A stretch of DNA of 64,000 nt from a virus, in IMG/VR virus record IMGVR_UViG_3300032242_002232, positions 1 through 64,000 of that record, one strand, 5' to 3'. Positions 56,755-64,000 of this stretch are shown piece after piece. The translations under genes were made by a program, and so were the position numbers. The notes beneath the pieces were generated by a model. That model had not been told where the DNA came from and searched no databases. It was given only the letters and a program-made list of their open reading frames with translations. The first letter of the stretch is position 1, and every line of letters begins with the position of its first letter.

Positions 56755-57831
56755 ATGGCATCAGCCGTAACAGGTACCGGCAATCTAGCCGCTGCCCCAA
56801 CAGCGTATTCTGGCGCTAACAGCCAGCTTACACAAGCAATTCAGACCATCTGGTCTAAGGAAATTCTATTCCAGTCAATGCCAATTCTACGCTTCGAGCA
56901 GTTCGCTGTTAAGAAGACAGAACTTGGAGTTGCACCTGGTCTCCAGATCAACTTCATGCGTTATAACAACCTCGGATTTGCATCTTCACTCGTTGAAGGT
57001 GTCCGTATGTCAACAAACGCATTGACAGCACAGCAGTTCTCAATCACTGTTGCTGAGCACGGATACGCAATCGCAGTATCAGAGCTCCTACTTAACGCAT
57101 CATTTGATGACGTTATGGCATCAGCTTCACGTCTTCTTGGACGTAACATGGCTCTCTACCTTGATGGCCAGGCTCGTGACACACTTATGGCAGCATCTTC
57201 TGTCATCTACGGCTATGACCGTACAGGTGTTTCAGGAACTAACTCATGGTACGACGCAGGAACAGCAGCAACATCACGTGCAGAGCTCACAGGTACTTCA
57301 TACCTAACAACAGCAACCGTTAAGGACGCAGTTGAGACTCTAGCAACCAAGAACATCCCTCGCCTAGGTGAGACATATGTTGCTTTCGTTCACCCTCACC
57401 AATCTCGTCGTCTTCGTGACAACGCAGAATTCATCGAAGTTACAAAGTACGCAGCTCCAGGTAACTTCATGCTCGGTGAAATCGGTCGTCTATACGACAC
57501 AGTATTCATTGAAACAACACAGGTACAGAAGGTAACTAACGGAGCTGGCTCAGGCTACTCTGCAGATACTAACGTAGCTGCATCATCAATCGTTTACCCA
57601 ACTGGTGGAGGATACACAACACCAGTAACAAAGACAGGTAATGGTAACAAGGATCGTTACTCAGCTATCTTTATTGGTGACAACGCATTTGGTCACGCTA
57701 TCTCTCTTCCAGTCGAACTCCGCGATGGCGGTATTCTTGACTTCGGTCGTGAGCATGCGCTTGCTTGGTACGCTATCTACGGTCTCGGTCTTATTACTGA
57801 CCAGTCTGTATTGATCGCAGAAACCAACTAA
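56755..57831 (+). CDS. Major capsid protein (HK97 fold)
   Basis: Product of 358 residues. The sequence of the E-loop, spine helix and P domain fits an HK97-type coat protein: AIQTIWSKEILFQSMPILRFEQF, AITVAEHG-type strand, LGRNMALYLDGQARDTL, and the C-terminal EHALAWYAIYGLGLI. No cleavage site for a delta domain is obvious at the N-terminus, in line with a separate scaffold. Resembles the N4-gp56 family. Strong AAGGAG lies before ATG 56755. Confidence 0.88.
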   Translation: MASAVTGTGNLAAAPTAYSGANSQLTQAIQTIWSKEILFQSMPILRFEQFAVKKTELGVAPGLQINFMRYNNLGFASSLVEGVRMSTNALTAQQFSITVAEHGYAIAVSELLLNASFDDVMASASRLLGRNMALYLDGQARDTLMAASSVIYGYDRTGVSGTNSWYDAGTAATSRAELTGTSYLTTATVKDAVETLATKNIPRLGETYVAFVHPHQSRRLRDNAEFIEVTKYAAPGNFMLGEIGRLYDTVFIETTQVQKVTNGAGSGYSADTNVAASSIVYPTGGGYTTPVTKTGNGNKDRYSAIFIGDNAFGHAISLPVELRDGGILDFGREHALAWYAIYGLGLITDQSVLIAETN

Positions 57832-57841
57832 TTTAAGTAAG

Positions 57842-57871
57842 GGGAGGCTGGGCTTTAAAATCCAGCCTCCC
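57842..57871 (+). other. Hairpin after the capsid gene
   Basis: A perfect 10-bp inverted repeat (GGGAGGCTGG with CCAGCCTCCC) and a 10-base loop, with no T tract. It may stabilise the capsid mRNA or attenuate transcription so that capsid protein is made in excess. Confidence 0.55.
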
Positions 57872-57901
57872 AACACAAACAATCCAAGGAGAATAATAAT
57901 C

Positions 57902-58267
57902 GTGGCAAAAGCAAAAGTAACAGACGTAACAGGCCGTCAGCGTGAAGAACAGATCAAGGCTAACGCCGAAGAGATCCAAAAACGCGCTTCAGAAATGTCA
58001 ATGGCTTCTATGGAAGCCCAGGCAAAACTAGACACAGAAGTCGTCGACTTAACAGTTGAGGGCAAAGCAACAGTAATTGATGAAGTAGAAGATCTGGGAG
58101 TAGACCTCGCAGATGACACAGCCGTCATTCGTGTTGCAGAAGACCTAGATTTCGTAACAATCGGCGTAGGAAATCATTTTTCTTTTAAAGCCGGACAGAA
58201 GTACAAAGTTGCAAAGCACGTAGCAGTACATTTGCAGGAAAAGGGTTACTTGTACGACCGTCTATAA
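57902..58267 (+). CDS. Unknown virion-region protein
   Basis: Product of 121 residues starting at GTG 57902 after AAGGAG. The first 45 residues are a helix (EEQIKANAEEIQKRASEMSM), and the C-terminal 40 form a small beta fold (FVTIGVGNHFSFKAGQKYKVAKHVAVHL), as in head-completion or decoration proteins. Role unproven. Confidence 0.55.
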   Translation: MAKAKVTDVTGRQREEQIKANAEEIQKRASEMSMASMEAQAKLDTEVVDLTVEGKATVIDEVEDLGVDLADDTAVIRVAEDLDFVTIGVGNHFSFKAGQKYKVAKHVAVHLQEKGYLYDRL

Positions 58268-58286
58268 CCTGCTACACATCTAGATC

Positions 58287-58335
58287 GCCCAACTCCGACG
58301 ACTGCCCTCTTGTCGGGGTTGGGCCCTTTATTTTA
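58287..58335 (+). terminator. Rho-independent terminator
   Basis: A 13-base inverted repeat (GCCCAACTCCGAC with GTCGGGGTTGGGC, one G-T pair) and a 12-base loop, then CCTTTATTTTA. It closes the capsid unit. Confidence 0.75.
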
Positions 58336-58392
58336 GGCAGACTATCTTCTTGTATTGCAGGATGATAAGCCCATAGCTATCTGGAGGATTAA

Positions 58393-59481
58393 GTGGCAAC
58401 GATTCAAGTTCTTTCTAATCGGCTTAGAGCTGAGATCGGCGACTTAGGAAGATCGTTTACTGAAACATTTACCGGTGATGGGGTTACTAAAAGATTTCAA
58501 CTCCCTTACGCTCCAGTAAATGGAAGAAGTCTAAGAGTTACAGTAAATGGTTCTGACCAATCCCCAACAACTTCAGTAGAAGAAGTTAACGGTCTATTTG
58601 AGTTAAGCATTATCCCATCTAACAATGCCGTCATCAGTGTTTCCGGCGTTGCTTATAAGTATTTTACCGACACTGAAATTCAATACTACATTAGCCAAGC
58701 TTTCTATGAGCATGCCCATACAGCCACAGATAGCAATGGAAGCCTAAATACCCTAGCTAGCATGCCCTTTGTAGAAGAATATCCGCTAGTAACTCTTGCC
58801 ACCTCTATGGCACTTTATACGCTGGCTACCGACGCCTCTTTTGATATTGACATTGCCTCGCCTGATGGGGTCACTATCCCCCGTTCACAGCGATATCGCC
58901 AACTAATGGAGATGGTACAAAGCAGAAAAGAACAATATAAAGAACTTTGTTCAATGCTGGGTGTCGGTATGTTTAGGATCGAAGTGCAGACTCTTCGCAG
59001 AATTAGCCGACGCACAAACCGTTATGTACCTGTTTATCGTCCTCAAGAACTTGATGACGGATCCCTCCCAATTAGAGTTTCATTACCTATGCCTACTTAT
59101 GGGGACATGACTCCTCCGGGACCCGCGGAACCTAAAGATCTATTTGTTGTTGCCGGAGATAGTTTTTCTAAATCATTTGTTTTTGATCATGATCTTACTA
59201 CCTACACACCAGCGGCCCAATTACGTTTATTTCCCGAAATTCCGGCGGATCAAGTTGGCCCACTGCTTCTTGCAAACTTTACCATTACAAAGTCAGCTTC
59301 AGTTGTGGGGGGCACCTTAAACACCCTAACGCTATACTTAAGCGGTACAGCTACAACAGACTTGCCACGCACATGCTACTGGGATCTTCAGATGACTAAT
59401 AACTCGGACGGAACTGTTAAGACATACGTGTCTGGCAAGTTCTTTACTAAACCTCAAGTTACTACCACCCAAGGAAATTAA
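58393..59481 (+). CDS. Putative head-tail connector or tail protein
   Basis: Product of 362 residues from GTG 58393 after TGGAGG. An N-terminal adhesin-like strand ([19 protein letters not shown]) is followed by a helical centre ([26 protein letters not shown]) and a C-terminal beta domain with [17 protein letters not shown]. The second half resembles BppU-like or fibre-attachment domains. It shares one base with the collagen-like gene. Confidence 0.5.
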   Translation: MATIQVLSNRLRAEIGDLGRSFTETFTGDGVTKRFQLPYAPVNGRSLRVTVNGSDQSPTTSVEEVNGLFELSIIPSNNAVISVSGVAYKYFTDTEIQYYISQAFYEHAHTATDSNGSLNTLASMPFVEEYPLVTLATSMALYTLATDASFDIDIASPDGVTIPRSQRYRQLMEMVQSRKEQYKELCSMLGVGMFRIEVQTLRRISRRTNRYVPVYRPQELDDGSLPIRVSLPMPTYGDMTPPGPAEPKDLFVVAGDSFSKSFVFDHDLTTYTPAAQLRLFPEIPADQVGPLLLANFTITKSASVVGGTLNTLTLYLSGTATTDLPRTCYWDLQMTNNSDGTVKTYVSGKFFTKPQVTTTQGN

Positions 59482-61649
59482 TGGCTAACACACCTAATTT
59501 AATCGGAATGCCGGATGATGCAAGTAATGATCCTTCGGTCTATCTCCTTGGAATAAATAACTCTAACGGAGCTACTGGCCCAACAGGAACACAAGGTCCA
59601 CAAGGACCAACAGGACCTACAGGTTCTAAAGGCGCAACCGGTGCTACCGGTGTAGGCGCAACCGGTGCAACTGGTCCATCTGGACCATCAGGTCCAACAG
59701 GTTCTACAGGTCCGCAAGGAAATGTAGGTCCAACAGGTAATACTGGTCCTACCGGTATTCAAGGAAATATTGGAGCAACAGGCCCTACAGGTGCCGCGTC
59801 AACAGTTCCAGGTCCTACAGGTTCACAAGGCTCTACTGGCCCAACAGGTCAACAAGGGCCGACAGGGCCGACAGGATCTAAGGGTGATACTGGTTCAATC
59901 GGTGCTACCGGTTCTACTGGCGCAACTGGTCCTATTGGGCCACTCGGAGCAACAGGTACTCAAGGTCCCACAGGACCAACTGGCTCTACAGGTGCAACAG
60001 GTTTGCAGGGTGTTACTGGACCCTCTGGCCCAACAGGCGGACAAGGAATTCAAGGATCAACTGGTCCTTCAGGAGCTACAGGTGTAGCTGGTCCACAAGG
60101 AAATACAGGACCTACAGGTTCTAAAGGCGACACAGGTCCACAAGGCGTAACAGGTCCACAAGGTCCTTGGGGCGTAACTGGACCTACAGGTTCACAAGGT
60201 ACCCAAGGTTTACAGGGTAATACTGGTCCTACTGGTGCCACTGGTGGTCAAGGTCAAATTGGACCAACAGGTGTAACGGGACCAACAGGCGCTACTGGTG
60301 CTGCATCAACAGTGCCTGGCCCAACTGGTGCACAGGGACCAACAGGTCCACAAGGTATTTCAATCAAATACCAAGGAACACTTGGTAGCGTTGGAGCACT
60401 TCAATCTATTACAGGCCAAACTATAAATGATGCATACATCATTGGTAAAGATCTTTGGGTTTGGGAAGGCAACACTTGGGATAACGTAGGTGCAATTGTT
60501 GGTCCAACTGGTCCTATTGGTTTAACTGGTCCTACTGGAGCTACGGGCTCCACTGGTGCCGCATCTACCGTTGCTGGGCCAACAGGATCAACAGGACCTA
60601 CTGGTTCTGTGGGACCAACAGGTTCTACTGGTCCGCAAGGTACCCAAGGTATTCAAGGTGCAACCGGATCTACTGGCGCAACAGGATCTACTGGTCCTAC
60701 TGGCGCCGCTAGCACAATCCCAGGACCAACGGGATCAACTGGCGCTACCGGTGCCGGACTTAACGTACTCGGCACATACTCAACTCTTTCAGCGCTTCAA
60801 GCTGCGCGCCCAACAGGCACTGCTGGTGATGCATATATTGTTGCAGGCAGTTTATATGTTTGGAATGGTTCTGCATGGACACTTGGTGGAAACATTCAAG
60901 GACCAACAGGCGGTACCGGTGCAACGGGAGCAACAGGATCAACAGGTGCAACAGGTTCTACTGGATCAACTGGCTCTAAAGGTGATACTGGTCCAGGTAA
61001 ATTTACATTTGCAACAACCCCACCATCTAACCCTGTACTCGGAGATCATTGGATTGAAGATGCAACGGGAATTGAATATACATGGAGCACAGATGGCGTA
61101 AGTACTTTTTGGGTAGAGCTTGTTCCTACAGGTTATTTAGGACCTACTGGCCCACAAGGTCCTACCGGAGCAGCCTCTACAATACCTGGCCCTACAGGTC
61201 CGACAGGTAATACCGGTGCTACAGGAGCAACAGGCGCCAGCGTTACTGGCCCACAAGGACCTACAGGTTCTACTGGCGCAACAGGGGCAACCGGCTCAAC
61301 GGGGTCTATCGGCGCTACAGGTCCAGGATCTACATACACAATTTCTTATCCTTCCGGGTCTTATATTGTTACAACTGACGACACAGCCACCTCGTTCTAT
61401 ATGGCCTCAAATACTTCGGTAAACTTTCAGTTGCCGGCTAATATATCTTCACCTATACCTATTGGGTCAACAGTAACAGTTACTCAGTATGGTCTAGGTC
61501 AGGTGACTATCTCCGCCTATTTAGGTACAGCATCTATTGTCTCTAATGCATCTACAGCAAATTCTCCTAAGCTTAGGGCGCAATTTTCTTCAGCAACATG
61601 CGTAAAAATTGGATTAGATTCGTGGCATGTAATTGGAGACATAATTTAA
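59481..61649 (+). CDS. Collagen-like tail fibre protein
   Basis: Product of 722 residues dominated by Gly-x-y triplets (GPTGPTG, GATGATG, GSTGATG) forming several collagen-like rods. They are broken by compact segments: residues about 294-330 and 426-465 each carry a similar [10 protein letters not shown] / [10 protein letters not shown] motif, and residues about 510-550 a [16 protein letters not shown] motif. The C-terminus (660-722) is a beta domain. Such proteins are trimeric fibres for host contact. The repeats are visible at the DNA level but are not a CRISPR array. Confidence 0.85.
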   Translation: MANTPNLIGMPDDASNDPSVYLLGINNSNGATGPTGTQGPQGPTGPTGSKGATGATGVGATGATGPSGPSGPTGSTGPQGNVGPTGNTGPTGIQGNIGATGPTGAASTVPGPTGSQGSTGPTGQQGPTGPTGSKGDTGSIGATGSTGATGPIGPLGATGTQGPTGPTGSTGATGLQGVTGPSGPTGGQGIQGSTGPSGATGVAGPQGNTGPTGSKGDTGPQGVTGPQGPWGVTGPTGSQGTQGLQGNTGPTGATGGQGQIGPTGVTGPTGATGAASTVPGPTGAQGPTGPQGISIKYQGTLGSVGALQSITGQTINDAYIIGKDLWVWEGNTWDNVGAIVGPTGPIGLTGPTGATGSTGAASTVAGPTGSTGPTGSVGPTGSTGPQGTQGIQGATGSTGATGSTGPTGAASTIPGPTGSTGATGAGLNVLGTYSTLSALQAARPTGTAGDAYIVAGSLYVWNGSAWTLGGNIQGPTGGTGATGATGSTGATGSTGSTGSKGDTGPGKFTFATTPPSNPVLGDHWIEDATGIEYTWSTDGVSTFWVELVPTGYLGPTGPQGPTGAASTIPGPTGPTGNTGATGATGASVTGPQGPTGSTGATGATGSTGSIGATGPGSTYTISYPSGSYIVTTDDTATSFYMASNTSVNFQLPANISSPIPIGSTVTVTQYGLGQVTISAYLGTASIVSNASTANSPKLRAQFSSATCVKIGLDSWHVIGDII

Positions 61650-62533
61650 TGAGGAGCGCGCTGTACATAGCTTCTCAATCCTCACGCCACACAGGGGTTG
61701 TCTATAGACCAGTTAATATGATCCCTACTCCCGTGAGTAACTTTCAAGTTAGGGTTGTATTAACACCTTCCAACTTTAACTACTCCAAAGCAAGGAGTGA
61801 TGGAAGAGACATTAGGTTTTACGAAAATACCAACTTCTCATCACCATTACCTATGTGGTTAGAGTCTTGGAACTATAATGGAAATTCTGCAATATGGGTA
61901 AAGGTCGCGTCACAAAGTAAATCCCTTATGTACATGACCTATGGCAGCTCTTCTTTAACCTCCATATCTAATATTGATACCGTTATGGAAAATGGTATGC
62001 AGTTTGGTTACTTTGCAAGTACCGTACAGGGAGCCGGAGTTGGGGCTTTTAATAGCCTTCAATTTTCTGGTATAGACCCTGTTATGAGCACTGATTGGGG
62101 TTCCGGCACAGTATCTATTAACGGGTTGGGAAGCCTAGCTGACTATGTCTCAATAAGATGGCGTGGATGGGTGAAGCCTTATGAGTCCGGAAACCATACA
62201 TTTTATTTCACAACAGATGATGGAAGCCGAATGTACATAGGCCCAGATTCCTCATATAATTCAAACCCAGCTTGGACAATAAATAGCTGGATTGATCAAG
62301 GTCCAACAGAATATTCAGGAACCGTGTCTATAACCGACGGTGTTCCGAGGTATATGCAAAAAGAGTGGTTTGAAACTGGTGGTGGTGCAACGGCCTTGAC
62401 TGGATGGGCAACCCCTAGCGTACTTAAAGTATACCCAATTACATCTGGTTACTTAAAGGCACCAAAATATGACTCTTCTTATTCAGATTCTTTTGGTTAT
62501 TCCGCAACCGTTGGTTCAGAAATTACTATCTAA
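61649..62533 (+). CDS. Adhesin with DUF2341 and PA14-like domains
   Basis: Product of 294 residues starting at ATG 61649, which overlaps the previous stop. The N-terminal half fits DUF2341 (VRVVLTPSNFNYSKARSDGRD, RFYEN, WLESWN, AIWVKVAS). The C-terminal half fits PA14 (YVSIRWRGWVKPYESGNHTF, TTDDGSRMYIG), a carbohydrate-binding fold. Both domains are usually found in adhesins and glycosidases, so this is a good candidate for receptor binding. Confidence 0.75.
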   Translation: MRSALYIASQSSRHTGVVYRPVNMIPTPVSNFQVRVVLTPSNFNYSKARSDGRDIRFYENTNFSSPLPMWLESWNYNGNSAIWVKVASQSKSLMYMTYGSSSLTSISNIDTVMENGMQFGYFASTVQGAGVGAFNSLQFSGIDPVMSTDWGSGTVSINGLGSLADYVSIRWRGWVKPYESGNHTFYFTTDDGSRMYIGPDSSYNSNPAWTINSWIDQGPTEYSGTVSITDGVPRYMQKEWFETGGGATALTGWATPSVLKVYPITSGYLKAPKYDSSYSDSFGYSATVGSEITI

Positions 62534-62555
62534 GAGAGCGTAAGGTAAAAAATAA

Positions 62556-62918
62556 ATGGCAATTAGTTTCCCAGCGTCCCCAACGCTTAATCAAGTCTAT
62601 ACATACGGTAATCGTAGTTGGAAGTGGACAGGTACAGCTTGGGTTTCACAAAGCGTATCTACAGCCCCAACAGGTCCAACAGGCCCAACTGGAGCAACTG
62701 GATCTGCATCTACAGTTCCTGGACCACAGGGACCAACTGGTGCGACAGGATCTACCGGAGCAACAGGCGCCACGGGAGCTGCATCTACAGTTGCGGGACC
62801 GACAGGTTCAACGGGACCAACGGGTGCTCAAGGGTATAGTATTGTCAACTTAGACGGTGGATTTCCAGATAGTACGTATGGTGGAATCACAGCAGTAGAT
62901 CTTGGAGGAGTTAGCTGA
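62556..62918 (+). CDS. Short collagen-like fibre protein
   Basis: Product of 120 residues. The N-terminus ([20 protein letters not shown]) is a small phage fibre head domain, then a collagen-like stretch of about 60 residues and a short end. It shares one base with the next gene. It likely forms a fibre or fibre tip. Confidence 0.7.
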   Translation: MAISFPASPTLNQVYTYGNRSWKWTGTAWVSQSVSTAPTGPTGPTGATGSASTVPGPQGPTGATGSTGATGATGAASTVAGPTGSTGPTGAQGYSIVNLDGGFPDSTYGGITAVDLGGVS

Positions 62919-63322
62919 TGGCAGTTCAATTTCAGTTTAGACGCGGTACAGCCTCTCAGTGGACCGCAGCTAACACAATTCTTGCATCTGGTGAGCTTGG
63001 ACTAGAATCCGACACAAACAAATTTAAGATTGGTAACGGCACTTCCGGCTGGAATGCGCTATCATATGCCTCAGGTACTGCAGGTGCAAATGGAGCTACA
63101 GGAGCTACCGGAGCAACTGGAGCATCAGTAACTGGAGCTACAGGAGCTACAGGGGCCACCGGTTCAGTTGGAGCCACAGGTCCTGCGGGAACTCCCGGTG
63201 ATTCAAATCTAAACAAAAAAGTAATTGATGATGCATTTCTTGGAACTAACTTTTACTTCAACAAGCAGTTTTTAACATCAACTGTTGCTCAAACTACTAT
63301 TTCACCGATTACGTTAATCTAG
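62918..63322 (+). CDS. Collagen-like fibre protein with phage fibre N-terminal domain
   Basis: Product of 134 residues. QFQFRRGTASQWTAANTILA then GELGLESDTNKFKIGNG is the N-terminal domain shared by many phage fibre and Mtd-like adhesins. It is followed by Gly-x-y repeats ([15 protein letters not shown]) and a C-terminal beta/helix end. It likely forms part of the host-contact fibre. Confidence 0.72.
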   Translation: MAVQFQFRRGTASQWTAANTILASGELGLESDTNKFKIGNGTSGWNALSYASGTAGANGATGATGATGASVTGATGATGATGSVGATGPAGTPGDSNLNKKVIDDAFLGTNFYFNKQFLTSTVAQTTISPITLI

Positions 63323-63334
63323 GAAGGACGTTAA

Positions 63335-64000
63335 GTGTCAAGAAACGTATTATTGGAGTTGGATTATACATTCAACCCAAACACCTATACCCTGGTAGTT
63401 CGCAGATGGATTCCTCAGGAACGCATCATGCTTATTACAAACGTAACTCGAAACGTAGTTTATTATAATTTTTCTGACCCTACAAAATCATTAACATCTG
63501 TAACTAAACTTGATGTTGGTGATGGGCTTCTACATACTCAAATCGTATTAAATCCAGCTTCATTTGCCGGAACAACCAATCTTTCTACAGATAAAATCCA
63601 AGTTTATATTGATGAACCTGCTCAAGTATTTGTTCCAGAAGAAACATTTACAGATGCCGCTCAAAAGCAGCGAGTAACAACCCCACAATCTTTAATTGAT
63701 ACTGACTTTGAGTACTCAATTCAACCTTCTAAATGGGAAACAATCTTTCTTGTAAATAACTACCCATCATACTTCCCTAAGCCTAACGGCGGTAACGCTA
63801 TTACAGCAACCTCTATTTTAGGCGACGGAGATTCACCACGTTCTCTAATTACAGTAACTTCATCTCTTCCGCATGGTTTTGTTGCAGGTAATATCGTAAA
63901 CGTTCAAGAAACTCTAAATTATCGTGTAGAAGGAACTTTCCTTATCACTTCCGCACCTACAGTGTATTCTTTTACATACCGCGCACGCGGCGTTGTATCT
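63335..64000 (+). CDS. Virion protein, C-terminus outside window
   Basis: An open frame from GTG 63335 (GGAAGG upstream) to the end of the window, 222 codons. The product is beta-rich with DYTFNPNTYTLVVRRW and, near residues 180-220, a HGFVAGNIVNV ... TFTYRAR repeat like that of the PASTA protein at 48166. It is probably a baseplate or fibre protein. The stop lies to the right of the window. Confidence 0.65.
   Translation, partial: MSRNVLLELDYTFNPNTYTLVVRRWIPQERIMLITNVTRNVVYYNFSDPTKSLTSVTKLDVGDGLLHTQIVLNPASFAGTTNLSTDKIQVYIDEPAQVFVPEETFTDAAQKQRVTTPQSLIDTDFEYSIQPSKWETIFLVNNYPSYFPKPNGGNAITATSILGDGDSPRSLITVTSSLPHGFVAGNIVNVQETLNYRVEGTFLITSAPTVYSFTYRARGVVS

Noticed and set aside
59481-62918. Repeat-rich DNA that could suggest a CRISPR array
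   Set aside because: The repeats are short in-frame Gly-x-y codons inside a long reading frame, without constant repeats or unique spacers.

Overview
The window is a contiguous piece of a tailed double-stranded DNA phage genome (Caudoviricetes) that most likely infects an actinobacterium. The actinobacterial signs are three separate WhiB-like genes (1000, 11155, 37579), an actinobacterial-type zinc-ribbon protein (44393), a proteasome-type Ntn hydrolase (43572), and very frequent GTG/TTG starts. By eye the base composition is only moderate in GC, which fits a freshwater or marine low-GC actinobacterium better than a Streptomyces- or Mycobacterium-like host; this is an inference. Both ends of the window cut through genes (replicative helicase on the left, a virion protein on the right). 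No integrase, repressor or ParA/ParB gene is visible.

Layout. (1) 1-13.4 kb, plus strand: a compact replication/recombination block: DnaB-type helicase, primase, dNMP kinase, SNF2-like helicase, a ribbon-helix-helix protein, a putative ssDNA-binding protein, family A DNA polymerase with proofreading, RecA, an Hjc-like nuclease, a Cas4/RecB-like exonuclease and a RuvC-like resolvase, with two WhiB genes interspersed. (2) 13.5-18.9 kb: SpoVS-like protein, calcineurin-like phosphoesterase, a three-gene minus-strand cassette for membrane and secreted proline-rich proteins, and a lysis module with a CHAP endolysin and small membrane proteins. (3) 19-23.6 kb: a train of small, often very basic or zinc-ribbon proteins of unknown role. 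(4) 23.6-29.4 kb: nucleotidyltransferase, HAD-like protein, a large unknown protein with a possible TIM barrel, a class II (B12-dependent) ribonucleotide reductase and a 2OG-Fe(II) oxygenase-like protein. (5) 29.3-41.7 kb, minus strand: an accessory region with a MoxR-type AAA+ ATPase plus VWA/HExxH protein pair, a DNA glycosylase-like protein, a third WhiB, many small unknown genes, a plus-strand tRNA-Asn and a near-perfect bacterial parS site. (6) 42-48 kb, plus strand: Hsp20, tRNA-Gln, HNH protein, FmdB-like protein, proteasome-like protease and another run of small basic proteins. (7) 48-64 kb: virion genes: PASTA-containing protein, terminase large subunit, portal, scaffold-like protein, major capsid protein, connector, and collagen-like/PA14 host-contact proteins. 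A lone secreted lysozyme-like gene on the minus strand interrupts this block at 49.2 kb.

How the parts work together: the left block copies and recombines DNA with precursors supplied by the dNMP kinase and the RNR; the right block packages it and builds the head and adhesins; CHAP endolysin and membrane proteins release progeny. The minus-strand accessory region probably handles host takeover and regulation, but most of its genes cannot be assigned. Many small genes under 60 codons were called by hand from ribosome binding sites and start/stop overlaps.
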